Assembly: GCF_007994075.1 (NCBI RefSeq)
Contig: NZ_VIWU01000001.1
Coordinates: forward strand, 7,502,001 to 7,566,000
Source of the DNA: Pseudonocardia hierapolitana
GTDB taxonomy: Bacteria; Actinomycetota; Actinomycetes; Mycobacteriales; Pseudonocardiaceae
Direction: 5' to 3'
DNA: 64,000 bases
A program made the translations under genes and the position numbers. The notes below the pieces were generated by a model that saw nothing but the letters and a program-made list of their open reading frames with translations, did no database searches and was not told the origin of the DNA. Of this stretch, positions 43,572 through 51,647 are shown piece by piece; the first letter of the stretch is position 1, and every line of letters begins with the position of its first letter.

Positions 43572-44765
43572 TCAGGCGGGCGCGTCGCCGAAGTCGGGGA
43601 TCGGCAGCCGCTCGCCGCCCCGCAGCGCCGACTCGTGCGCGACGATGCCGGGCAGGGTGAACCGCGCCGCCACCCAGGCGTTCACGCTGGGCAGCGCGCC
43701 GGTCTCCACGGCCTGGACGAAGTCGTCGGCGAGGAACTGGTGACTGCCCTCGTGTCCGTTGTGGGCGCCGTGGTAGCTCGCAGGCAGGCGGGCGACGTCG
43801 TGCACCGGCGCGTGGCCCGAGACGAAGGCCGGTCGCAGCTCCGGGGCCACGTGCGCGAGCGACGGGTCGTCCACGGACAACCCCGAGCTCGCCTCCAGCT
43901 CGTCGGTGACGTCGACGACCTTCTCCTTGTCCTGCCAGACGCTCACGGTCGCGAGCTGCTCGAAGCTGGCGTCCGTGCCGAAGAACCGGAACCGGGACTC
44001 CCGGATGTGCGACGGATAACCCACCCGCCGCATCTCGTTGGTGCGCATCACGCCGCCGTCCGCCAGCTCGAACAGGGCCGTGGCGTTGGAGAAGTCGTTG
44101 CCGAACCGGCTGATCTCCCGGTCGAACACGCCGTCGCCGCGGTCGTCACGCACCCCGATGCAGCTGACGCTCACCGCGTGGGTCGCCCACGCGCCGAGCA
44201 CACCGCCGATCGCGTGGGTGGGGTAGAGCATCGGCGGGTAGCTCGCAGTGGCCTTCCAGTTCTCCCCGCCGCTGTACCGGTAGGCGGCGTAGAAGCCGAG
44301 ATCCATGTCGCGGACGTAGTCGCCCTCGGCGTAGAAGACGCGGCCGAGGGCGCCGTCGGCGATCTTGTTGCGGGCGAACACGGTGGCCGGGTGGTAGTAG
44401 CTCGTCTCGCCCATCATGTAGGTCAGCCCGGTGCGGCGGACCGCCTCGATGATCGCGCCGATCTCGTCGGCGGTGATCGCCATCGGCACCGCGGAGTAGA
44501 CGTGCTTGCCCGCCTCGAGGGCCTGCAGAACCAGCGGGCCGTGCGTCCAGCGCTGTGTGAAGATCGCGACCGCGTCGACGTCGGAGGCGAGCATCTCCTC
44601 GAAGCTCCCGAACGTGCCTGCAAGGTCCTGCATCTGCACGAGCTCGGTGGCCCGCTCGGGGATCAGGTCCGTGACGTGCACGGCGCTGACCGAGGGGTGC
44701 TTGTGGAACAACTCGGTGAACTGGCCGGCGAACTGGCCGGCCCCGACGAACCCGATCGAGAACAT
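43572..44765 (-). CDS. Gfo/Idh/MocA-family oxidoreductase
   Basis: This 397-aa NAD(P)-dependent enzyme has an N-terminal Rossmann fold (FSIGFVGAGQFAGQFTEL), the DVDAVAIFTQRWTHGPLVLQALEAGKHVYSAVPMA segment typical of sugar dehydrogenases of this group, and a C-terminal beta-sheet substrate domain. Substrates are usually sugars, inositols or derivatives; here unknown. ATG at 44765 follows AGAAGGG. It stands alone between the amine locus and the PknG locus. Confidence 0.88.
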   Translation of the reverse strand: MFSIGFVGAGQFAGQFTELFHKHPSVSAVHVTDLIPERATELVQMQDLAGTFGSFEEMLASDVDAVAIFTQRWTHGPLVLQALEAGKHVYSAVPMAITADEIGAIIEAVRRTGLTYMMGETSYYHPATVFARNKIADGALGRVFYAEGDYVRDMDLGFYAAYRYSGGENWKATASYPPMLYPTHAIGGVLGAWATHAVSVSCIGVRDDRGDGVFDREISRFGNDFSNATALFELADGGVMRTNEMRRVGYPSHIRESRFRFFGTDASFEQLATVSVWQDKEKVVDVTDELEASSGLSVDDPSLAHVAPELRPAFVSGHAPVHDVARLPASYHGAHNGHEGSHQFLADDFVQAVETGALPSVNAWVAARFTLPGIVAHESALRGGERLPIPDFGDAPA

Positions 44766-44920
44766 GGACGCCCTTCTGCGTGCCGACAATCTTGTGGCGA
44801 CGAGCCGTAGATCAGTCTGCCCGTTGCGAAACCGTCGCTCAGAGCCATCCCTCCGCGCGCCTGATCGCGCTACCCTCCCGACTCGATGGGGTGCTGCGGG
44901 GCTGGGGGCGTGACAGCGGT

Positions 44921-46132
44921 ATGACGGGAGGGGGCGGCGCCGCGCGCATCGGAGGGCTGGAGGGGGAGCTGGCGCAGCGCGGCGACGCCGAGGGGCGGAT
45001 CGCGACGTCGCTGGTCGAGCTGGAGCGGCATCCCGGCCACGCGCTGCTGAGCAAGGGCCGCCTCACCGGCCGCACGGCGCGGGAGTGGACGCAGGCGAGC
45101 GCAGAGCTCGCCGGCCTCTGGCAGGACTTCGACACCTACCGGCGGGTGCTCGCCGACGCCCGCGCCGCCCTCGCCCGCGGGGCGGACGATCCCGAGCTGC
45201 ACCGGTTGCTGCGCGAACCGTCGATCGAGGTCGGGCGCTCCGTCGTCGAGCGGAGGCTGACCGGCACCGTCGAGCGCGTCGACGCGATCACCCTCGCCGA
45301 CCTGGCCGGCCGGATGGATGCGGCGTACGACCGCGTCCACGCCCTGTTCGTCACCGCCGACGATCTGCACGAGGCGTTCCTCGCCGCGATCGGGCCGCTC
45401 GCCGAGCGCCTGCGGGCGGCCCGCAGGCTGGCCGCCGAGCTCGAGGACACCCGCGTGGCCGAGCTGACCGCGCGCGTCGAGGAGCTCACCGCACGGGGCA
45501 CCACCGATCCGCTCTCCCTCGCCGACGCGCCACCGGATGCCACGCTCGCCGAGCTCGGGGCGCGCGTCGACGCCCTCACCGCCGACCTCGCCCGCACCGC
45601 CGCCGCCCGCGACGCGTGGAACGACCACCTCGCCCGGGTGGGCGACGCGATCGCGGAGCTGCAGGTGGCCCGCGCCGCGGCCGAGCAGGTGCGGCTGCGG
45701 GCCCAGGAGCTCGTGGTCACCGCACCGCTCGACCCGCCACCCGACCGCACCGCGGCGCTGCGGGGCGTGCTCGCCGCGCTGATCGACGGGCGCCTGCCCA
45801 GCCGCCGCGGCTGGCCCGCGCGCGCCCGTGCACTCGCCGACCTGGAGGCCGAGGTCGACGCGGCGGCCACCGAGGTGCGCACCGCCCACGAGCTCGCCGA
45901 CGGCCTGCTCGAACGACGTTCCGAGCTGCGCGGCCGCTTCGAGGCCTACCGGGCGAAGGCGGGCCGCCTCGGCCTCTCCGAACGCCCCGACCTGCTCGCC
46001 CTCGACACCGACGTCCGCCGCCTGCTGTGGACCCGCCCCGCCGACCTGGCGGCCGCCACCCGTGCCCTCGTCTCCTACCGGCAACTCCTGGTGGCCGGCG
46101 ACACCGGCGACATCGCAGGGAGGCCGGCATGA
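44921..46132 (+). CDS. Coiled-coil protein of the PknG locus
   Basis: The 403-aa product is long, helical and charged, rich in Ala, Arg, Leu and Glu (LTARVEELTARG, ARAAAEQVRLRAQELV), with no membrane segment or enzyme motif. I do not recognise a named domain. It is the first gene of the PknG operon and overlaps the kinase start by 4 bp (ATGA), so it is probably a structural or adaptor partner of PknG. ATG at 44921 is the in-frame start with the most normal N-terminus. Confidence 0.7.
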   Translation: MTGGGGAARIGGLEGELAQRGDAEGRIATSLVELERHPGHALLSKGRLTGRTAREWTQASAELAGLWQDFDTYRRVLADARAALARGADDPELHRLLREPSIEVGRSVVERRLTGTVERVDAITLADLAGRMDAAYDRVHALFVTADDLHEAFLAAIGPLAERLRAARRLAAELEDTRVAELTARVEELTARGTTDPLSLADAPPDATLAELGARVDALTADLARTAAARDAWNDHLARVGDAIAELQVARAAAEQVRLRAQELVVTAPLDPPPDRTAALRGVLAALIDGRLPSRRGWPARARALADLEAEVDAAATEVRTAHELADGLLERRSELRGRFEAYRAKAGRLGLSERPDLLALDTDVRRLLWTRPADLAAATRALVSYRQLLVAGDTGDIAGRPA

Positions 46133-48600
46133 CGTCGTCCCAGGCCTGCGGCCGCCCCGGCTGCGACGGCACGATCGACGGCGGGTGGTGCGACACCTGC
46201 GGGCTGGCCCCCGTCCCCGCCCCGACTCGGTCGGCGCCACCCGCACCCGCCCCACCCGGCGCCGGGGGCTCGCAACCCTGCGGCCGCCCCGGCTGCGACG
46301 GCACGATCGACGGCGGCTGGTGCGACACCTGCGGGCTCGCCCCCGCGGGCGACACGACGGGCCCGTCCACCGCGTGGTCCACCGGGTCTTCCACGCGGAG
46401 GAGCAGCTGGTCCACCAGCACGGGGGGCAGCCGCCCGTCACGGCGCAGGTCGGGCCGCACCACCACCGGCACCGCGCGCAGCCGGCTCGGCGCCGGGCTC
46501 GTCGAGGTGCCCGCGGTGCCCCGGGTCGACCCGGCGAGCGCCCTGCTCACCAACCCCGAGGTGCCGGAGAACAAGCGGTTCTGCAGCACCTGCCACAAGC
46601 CCGTCGGCCGGTCCAAGGACGGACGCCCCGGCCGCACCGAGGGCTTCTGCCCGCACGACGGCACGCGGTTCTCGTTCACGCCGAAGCTCCGGCCCGGCAC
46701 GGTCGTCGCCGGCCAGTACGAGGTGCAGGGCTGCCTCGCGCACGGCGGCCTCGGGTGGATCTACCTCGCCACCGACCTCAACGTCGACAACCGCTGGGTG
46801 GTGCTCAAGGGCCTCCTCGACTCCGGCGACGCGCACGCCATGGCCGCGGCCGTCGCGGAGCGGCGGTTCCTCGCGCAGGTGAGCCACCCGAACATCGTCA
46901 CGATCCACAACTTCGTGCAGCACCCCGACGAGGACGGCACCCCCGTCGGCTACATCGTGATGGAGTACGTGGGCGGCTCGTCGCTGAAGCAGCTGATGGA
47001 GGCGCGCCGCCGTGACGACCGCACGCTCGACCCGATGCCGGTGCCGCGCGCGATCGCGTACGTGCTCGAGATGCTGCCCGCGCTCGGGTACCTGCATGCC
47101 AACGGCCTGGCGTACTGCGACTTCAAGCCGGAGAACGTGATCCAGTACGACCGGCAGCTCAAGCTCATCGACCTGGGGGCCGTGATCCGGTTCGACGACC
47201 TGACCAGCGCCGTCTACGGCACGATCGGCTACCAGGCGCCCGAGATCGGCGACGAGACGGTTCCCGAGAACGGCCCGTCGGTGAGCTCGGACCTGCACAC
47301 CGTCGGTCGCACGCTCGCGGTGCTCGCTCTCGGGATCCCGCCTGCGCGCCGCGGCGTGCCGACCCCGATCCCCGACCCTGCGGAGCACCTGGTGCTCGCG
47401 CGACACGAGTCGTTCCACCGCCTGCTCCTGCGGTCCACCGATCCCGACCCGCTGCGGAGATTCGAGTCGGCCGACGAGATGGCGGAGCAACTCGGCGGCG
47501 TGCTGCGGGAGGTGCTCGCCACCGACCGCGCCGAGGGCGTCGACGACGAATCCGGGGACCACCGGTCGGGCCCGGTACCTCCCGCGGTGTCCACCGTGTT
47601 CGGGCCGCCGCGCGGAACGTTCGCACCCGGGCTGCTCGCGGGACCCGGCCTCGCGAACGACACCGGTGGCGCCACCGCCGCCGGCACCGACACCGACGCG
47701 CCCGGCCGGCCGGATCCGGCGCGGGTTGCCGCGCTGCTGCCGGTGCCGCTGGTCGACCGCGACGACCCGGCCGCCGCGCTGCTCGCCGCGGCGGCGCCCA
47801 GCACCCCCGCCGACGTGGCGCGGGTGGTCGCCGCCGCGCCGAAGTTGAGCCGGGCGCTGCAGCTGGCCCTCGTGCGGGCCCACCTCGAGGTGTCCGATCC
47901 GGCCGCGGCCGCCGGGGTCCTCGACGAGCTCGCCGCCGAGGACGCCGACGACTGGAGGTTGGACTGGTTCCGGGGTGTCGCCGCCCTCGTCGAGGGCCGC
48001 GTCGATGCGGCGTGCGCGGCGTTCGACACCGTGTACTCCACGCTTCCAGGGGAGGCGGCGCCCAAGCTGGCGCTCGCCGCGGCGGCGGAGTGCGCGGGGC
48101 GTGACGAGCCGGCAGGCCGCTACTACGCGCTCGTGGCCCGGCCCGACCCGGGGGTGGCCGACGCCGCGTTCGGGCTGGCCAGGGTGCGGGTGCGGGCCGG
48201 CGACCGCGCGGGGGCGCTCGCGGCGCTCGACGCCGTGCCGGACACGTCGAGCGAGTACGTCGCCGCCCAGCTCGCCGCGATCGAGGTGGTGCTCTCCGGC
48301 CGGTTCGGCACCGACCAGGGTGAGGACGAACTGCGGGCGGCAGCGGCGCGGGTGGAGGGGTTGCGCCTCGACGCGGCCACCGCGCAGCGGGTGCGCACCC
48401 GGCTGTTCGAGGAGGCGGTGGAGCTCGCTCCGAACGGTGCCGGCGGCACACCGCTGCTGCGGTGCCCGTGGAACGAACGGTCGCTGCGGCTGGCCCTCGA
48501 GGCGAGCCTTCGGGCGTCGGCGCGGCTCGCGTCCGACCCGGGACAGCGGGTGGTTCTGGTGGATCGGGCCAACGCCGTGCGCCCGCGGACGTGGGTGTAG
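46129..48600 (+). CDS. pknG: Serine/threonine protein kinase PknG
   Basis: This 823-aa protein aligns by eye with mycobacterial PknG over its full length: rubredoxin-like motif (C152-x2-C155, C174, with Asp177 in the fourth Cys position), kinase domain with GCLAHGGLGWIYL, Lys227, catalytic YCDFKPEN (Asp331), DLGAV (Asp348), and a C-terminal TPR region ending VDRANAVRPRTWV. PknG controls glutamate/2-oxoglutarate metabolism through GarA/OdhI. Odd features: a duplicated Cys4 knuckle (residues 7-24 and 51-68) and a Ser/Thr-rich linker (75-118) likely to be phosphorylated. It is first coupled to a coiled-coil gene and followed by PP2C, VWA and FHA genes. Confidence 0.95.
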   Translation: MTSSQACGRPGCDGTIDGGWCDTCGLAPVPAPTRSAPPAPAPPGAGGSQPCGRPGCDGTIDGGWCDTCGLAPAGDTTGPSTAWSTGSSTRRSSWSTSTGGSRPSRRRSGRTTTGTARSRLGAGLVEVPAVPRVDPASALLTNPEVPENKRFCSTCHKPVGRSKDGRPGRTEGFCPHDGTRFSFTPKLRPGTVVAGQYEVQGCLAHGGLGWIYLATDLNVDNRWVVLKGLLDSGDAHAMAAAVAERRFLAQVSHPNIVTIHNFVQHPDEDGTPVGYIVMEYVGGSSLKQLMEARRRDDRTLDPMPVPRAIAYVLEMLPALGYLHANGLAYCDFKPENVIQYDRQLKLIDLGAVIRFDDLTSAVYGTIGYQAPEIGDETVPENGPSVSSDLHTVGRTLAVLALGIPPARRGVPTPIPDPAEHLVLARHESFHRLLLRSTDPDPLRRFESADEMAEQLGGVLREVLATDRAEGVDDESGDHRSGPVPPAVSTVFGPPRGTFAPGLLAGPGLANDTGGATAAGTDTDAPGRPDPARVAALLPVPLVDRDDPAAALLAAAAPSTPADVARVVAAAPKLSRALQLALVRAHLEVSDPAAAAGVLDELAAEDADDWRLDWFRGVAALVEGRVDAACAAFDTVYSTLPGEAAPKLALAAAAECAGRDEPAGRYYALVARPDPGVADAAFGLARVRVRAGDRAGALAALDAVPDTSSEYVAAQLAAIEVVLSGRFGTDQGEDELRAAAARVEGLRLDAATAQRVRTRLFEEAVELAPNGAGGTPLLRCPWNERSLRLALEASLRASARLASDPGQRVVLVDRANAVRPRTWV
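46145..46345 (+). repeat. Duplicated 69-bp zinc-knuckle repeat in pknG
   Basis: 46145-46213 and 46277-46345 are 67/69 identical direct repeats, each coding C-x4-C-x8-C-x2-C (residues 7-24 and 51-68). The near identity, including third positions, points to a recent duplication within the gene. Confidence 0.95.
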
Positions 48601-48603
48601 CCG

Positions 48604-49656
48604 ATGCCGGATCAGCCTTCCGCCCGAGCCGCCGCGTGCCCCCGGTGCCGGGAACCGGTGGACGACCACCGCTTCTGCGAGAACTGCGGCCATGACCTGT
48701 GGATGCGCCGGGGCGGGGCCGCCCGGGCGCCGTCGGGGCCGTGCCCGGCGTGCGGCACGACGGGCTCGAACGGGGTCGTCGGCGCGAACGGGTTCGGTGT
48801 CGACGAGGCGGGGGAGGACTACTGCGGCACCTGCGGGCTGCGCCGCTCCGACGGCACCGAGCACGTCGAGGCCGACCTCGGGCGGGTCGCAGGCGTCAGC
48901 GACCGCGGGTTGGTCCACGTCCGCAACGAGGATGCGATGGCCGTCGGGGTGCTCGACCCACCCGATGGGCCGACTCTCGTGGCCGCCGTCGTGTGCGACG
49001 GGGTGTCCAGCGTGGACTCCCCGGAGCTGGCCTCGCGCGCCGGCGCGGACGCCGCGCTGGTGCGGCTGCTGCACCCGGGCGGCCCCAACATGAAGGAAGC
49101 CGTCGGTGAGGCGGCGACCGCCGTGGCCGCGCTGGCCGACGCGGGCTACCGGAACCCGCCGTCGTGCACCCTCGTGGCGGCGGTGGTGGACCCGGGTACG
49201 GGCGGCGATCCCACCATCACGGTCGGGTGGGTCGGCGACAGCCGGGTGTACTGGCTGGCGGCGCCGGACGCGGCCGAGCCCGCACGCCTGCTGACCGTGG
49301 ACCACTCGTGGGCGGTGGAGATGATCGCGGCGGGGGCGCTCGACGTCGAGACGGCGATGGCCGACCGGCGGGCACATGCGATCACGCGGTGGCTCGGGGC
49401 GGGCGGCGAGCCGGAGCCGGACGTCGTGACGTTCCGGCCCGCGGGTCCCGGGCTGCTGCTGCTCTGCTCGGACGGATTGTGGAACTACCTCCCGGGTGCC
49501 GCGGACCTGGCCGAGGCGGCGCTGCCCAGGCTCGAGCGGGGCGGGCCGGCGGCCGTCGCCCGCGCTCTCACGACCATCGCCCTGGACGCGGGCGGGCGCG
49601 ACAACGTCACGGTGGTCGCCGTGCCCGTCGGGCCCTCGGACGAGAGGAGGTACTAG
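48604..49656 (+). CDS. PP2C-family Ser/Thr phosphatase with zinc ribbons
   Basis: The 350-aa protein has two N-terminal zinc-ribbon pairs (Cys12/15/25/28 and 47/50/74/77) followed by a PP2C domain: RNEDA, VCDGVSS, SCTLVA, WVGDSRVYWL, LLLLCSDGLWN and RDNVTVVAV, the metal-binding Asp residues being present. It probably reverses phosphorylation made by PknG. Three bp separate it from pknG and the next gene follows directly, so all are one operon. The VCDGVSS motif differs slightly from the usual DGMGG. Confidence 0.92.
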   Translation: MPDQPSARAAACPRCREPVDDHRFCENCGHDLWMRRGGAARAPSGPCPACGTTGSNGVVGANGFGVDEAGEDYCGTCGLRRSDGTEHVEADLGRVAGVSDRGLVHVRNEDAMAVGVLDPPDGPTLVAAVVCDGVSSVDSPELASRAGADAALVRLLHPGGPNMKEAVGEAATAVAALADAGYRNPPSCTLVAAVVDPGTGGDPTITVGWVGDSRVYWLAAPDAAEPARLLTVDHSWAVEMIAAGALDVETAMADRRAHAITRWLGAGGEPEPDVVTFRPAGPGLLLLCSDGLWNYLPGAADLAEAALPRLERGGPAAVARALTTIALDAGGRDNVTVVAVPVGPSDERRY

Positions 49657-50964
49657 ATGGCGGACGGGGCTGCGAGCGGTGCCGGAGCGTTCACGGTCGA
49701 TGTCGACCAGAACAGCTACCTGCCGGTGGACGCGACCCGGGTGGACGCGATCGTCACGGTCACCGCGGCCGACGGTGCGGCCGGGCCGGCCCCCGCGTCC
49801 GAGGTGCTCGAGGTGATCGTGGTCGACTGCTCGACGTCGATGACGGGGAGCAAGATCCGGGCGGCCCGGCAGGCCACGGTGGCGGCGATCGCCGAGCTGC
49901 GCGACGGGGTGTCGTTCGCGGTGGTCGCCGGCAACCACGTCACCCGGCAGGTCTTCCCCACGCACGGCACGGCCGTGGCGGACGCGGGCTCGCGCGCGGC
50001 GGCCACCCGGCTGGTGGAGCGGCTGCAGGCCGAGGGGGGTACCGGGATCGGGAACTGGCTCACGCACGTGGGCGGGCTCGCGCGGGAGCACCCGGGCTCG
50101 ATCAAGCACGCCATCCTGCTCACCGACGGCCAGAACGGCGAGTCGCCGGAGTACTTCTCGAACGCGCTGAACGGCGCGCTCGGCGCCTTCACCTGCGACT
50201 GCCGCGGCGTGGGCACCGACTGGCGGGTCGACGAGCTGCGCACGATCGCCACCGCGATGCTCGGCACCGTGGACATCGTGGCCGACCCGGCTGACCTCGC
50301 GGCCGACTTCCGGTCGATCATGGGGGAGGCGATGGGCAAGAGCGTCGCCGACCTCGCCCTGCGCCTGTGGACGCCGAGGGGCGCGAGCGTCCGGTTCGTC
50401 AAGCAGGTGGCACCGGCCGTCGAGGACCTCACGGACCGGCGCACCGAAGCCGCGCGGCAGAGCGGCGACTACCCGCTCGGGTCGTGGGGCGCCGAGTCCC
50501 GCGACTACCACCTCGCGATCGAGGTCCCGCAGGGGGCGGTCGGCGACGAGATGCTCGCCGGGCGGGTCAGCATCGTGCGGCCGGGCTCCGGTGACACCCC
50601 CGAGCAGGTGCTCGGGCAGGGCCTCGTCAAGGCGATCTGGACCGAGGACACCGCGCTTTCGACGCGCATCAGCCGCGGCGTCGCCCACTACACCGGCCAG
50701 GCCGAGCTCGCCGAGGCCATCCAGGAGGGCCTCGCCGCGCGGAAGGCGGGCGACGAGGTCACGGCCACGGCGAGGCTCGGGCGGGCGGTCGCGCTCGCCG
50801 CGGCGTCGGGCAACGAGGGCACCGCGCGGCTGCTCGGGCGGGTGGTGGAGGTGGTCGACGCGCCGTCGGGCACGGTCCGGCTGCGCAGGGTGGTCGCGGA
50901 CGTCGACGAGATGACGCTCGACACCCGCTCCACCCGCACCGTGCGCGTGCGGGGCGACGGATGA
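49657..50964 (+). CDS. VWA-domain protein
   Basis: This 435-aa protein has a von Willebrand A domain with a MIDAS Asp-Ser-Ser motif (DCSTS, Asp57, Ser59, Ser61), a later Thr in EGGTGIGNWL and LLTDGQN, followed by a beta-rich middle and a helical C-terminus. There is no signal peptide, so it is a cytoplasmic scaffold. It starts 1 codon after the PP2C stop and overlaps FHA by 4 bp. Likely role: a metal-dependent protein-binding hub of the PknG pathway (inference). Confidence 0.88.
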   Translation: MADGAASGAGAFTVDVDQNSYLPVDATRVDAIVTVTAADGAAGPAPASEVLEVIVVDCSTSMTGSKIRAARQATVAAIAELRDGVSFAVVAGNHVTRQVFPTHGTAVADAGSRAAATRLVERLQAEGGTGIGNWLTHVGGLAREHPGSIKHAILLTDGQNGESPEYFSNALNGALGAFTCDCRGVGTDWRVDELRTIATAMLGTVDIVADPADLAADFRSIMGEAMGKSVADLALRLWTPRGASVRFVKQVAPAVEDLTDRRTEAARQSGDYPLGSWGAESRDYHLAIEVPQGAVGDEMLAGRVSIVRPGSGDTPEQVLGQGLVKAIWTEDTALSTRISRGVAHYTGQAELAEAIQEGLAARKAGDEVTATARLGRAVALAAASGNEGTARLLGRVVEVVDAPSGTVRLRRVVADVDEMTLDTRSTRTVRVRGDG

Positions 50965-51644
50965 CCCCCTGCACGGAGGACCACGCGGCAGCCACGGGGG
51001 AGTACTGCGACGTCTGCGGCCTGCGGTTGCGCGGCGCGCAACCGCAGCCGGCGTCGTCCCCGCCCGCACCCGCAGAACGCTGCCCGAACTGCGGTGCGGG
51101 TCGCGAGGGCCGGTTCTGCGAGGTCTGCGGGTACGACAGCGCGCTCGGCCCGCCGCCCGAGCCCGCTTCCGAGGTCCCAGCGGCGGATGTCCCCGCGGCC
51201 GACGTCCCGGAGACCCCGGCGCCACGGCCGCGGGGCGGGGCGTGGACCGCGGTCGTCCGCGCCGACCGCGCCTGGTTCGAGGAGGTCCTGCGGCGCAACG
51301 GGCCCGACGCGGGCACGCTGCAGTTCCCCGCGTTCAGCACCGAGCGGCGGTTCGTGCTCGACGGTCCGCAGCTGGCGATCGGGCGTCGCAGCCGCTCGCG
51401 GGGGATCGAGCCGGAGATCGACCTGTCCGCCCCGCCGGTGGATCCCGGGGTGTCCGCGCTGCACGCGCTGCTCGTCCACCGGGACGACGGGGGCTGGGAA
51501 GTGGTGGACCTGGACTCGACGAACGGCACGATCGTGGGGGAGCGGTCCGACCCGATCCCCCCGAACACGCCCGTCCGGCTCGCCGACGGTGACGTGGTGA
51601 AGGTGGGCGCCTGGACCACGATCACGCTCGTGGCCCCGGACTAG
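50961..51644 (+). CDS. FHA-domain protein with zinc ribbons
   Basis: The 227-aa protein has two N-terminal zinc-ribbon motifs (Cys4/16/19 region and Cys41/44/53/56), a Pro/Ala linker and a C-terminal FHA domain (about residues 125-225; LAIGRRSRS, SALHALLVH, DSTNGTIVG), which reads phospho-threonine. GarA in mycobacteria is also a short FHA protein and a PknG substrate, but this one lacks the obvious ETTS tail. It overlaps the VWA gene as ATGA. Its stop TAG is part of the 10-bp duplication made by the adjacent IS. Confidence 0.9.
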   Translation: MTPCTEDHAAATGEYCDVCGLRLRGAQPQPASSPPAPAERCPNCGAGREGRFCEVCGYDSALGPPPEPASEVPAADVPAADVPETPAPRPRGGAWTAVVRADRAWFEEVLRRNGPDAGTLQFPAFSTERRFVLDGPQLAIGRRSRSRGIEPEIDLSAPPVDPGVSALHALLVHRDDGGWEVVDLDSTNGTIVGERSDPIPPNTPVRLADGDVVKVGAWTTITLVAPD

Positions 51645-51647
51645 TGG
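51638..51647. repeat. Left target-site duplication of IS
   Basis: GGACTAGTGG, identical to 53165-53174, directly abuts the left inverted repeat. It includes the TAG stop of the FHA gene. Confidence 0.95.

Noticed and set aside
46350..46490. Possible frameshift in pknG linker (Ser/Thr/Arg run)
   Set aside because: The frame stays open and rejoins conserved GAGLVEVPAVP without change; other frames give no better match, and a Ser/Thr-rich N-terminal region is normal in PknG.
46438..51225. Very long minus-strand open frame opposite the PknG-FHA operon
   Set aside because: It is low-complexity Arg/His/Gly/Pro-rich and lies opposite five genes with clear conserved motifs; high GC makes long antisense frames by chance.
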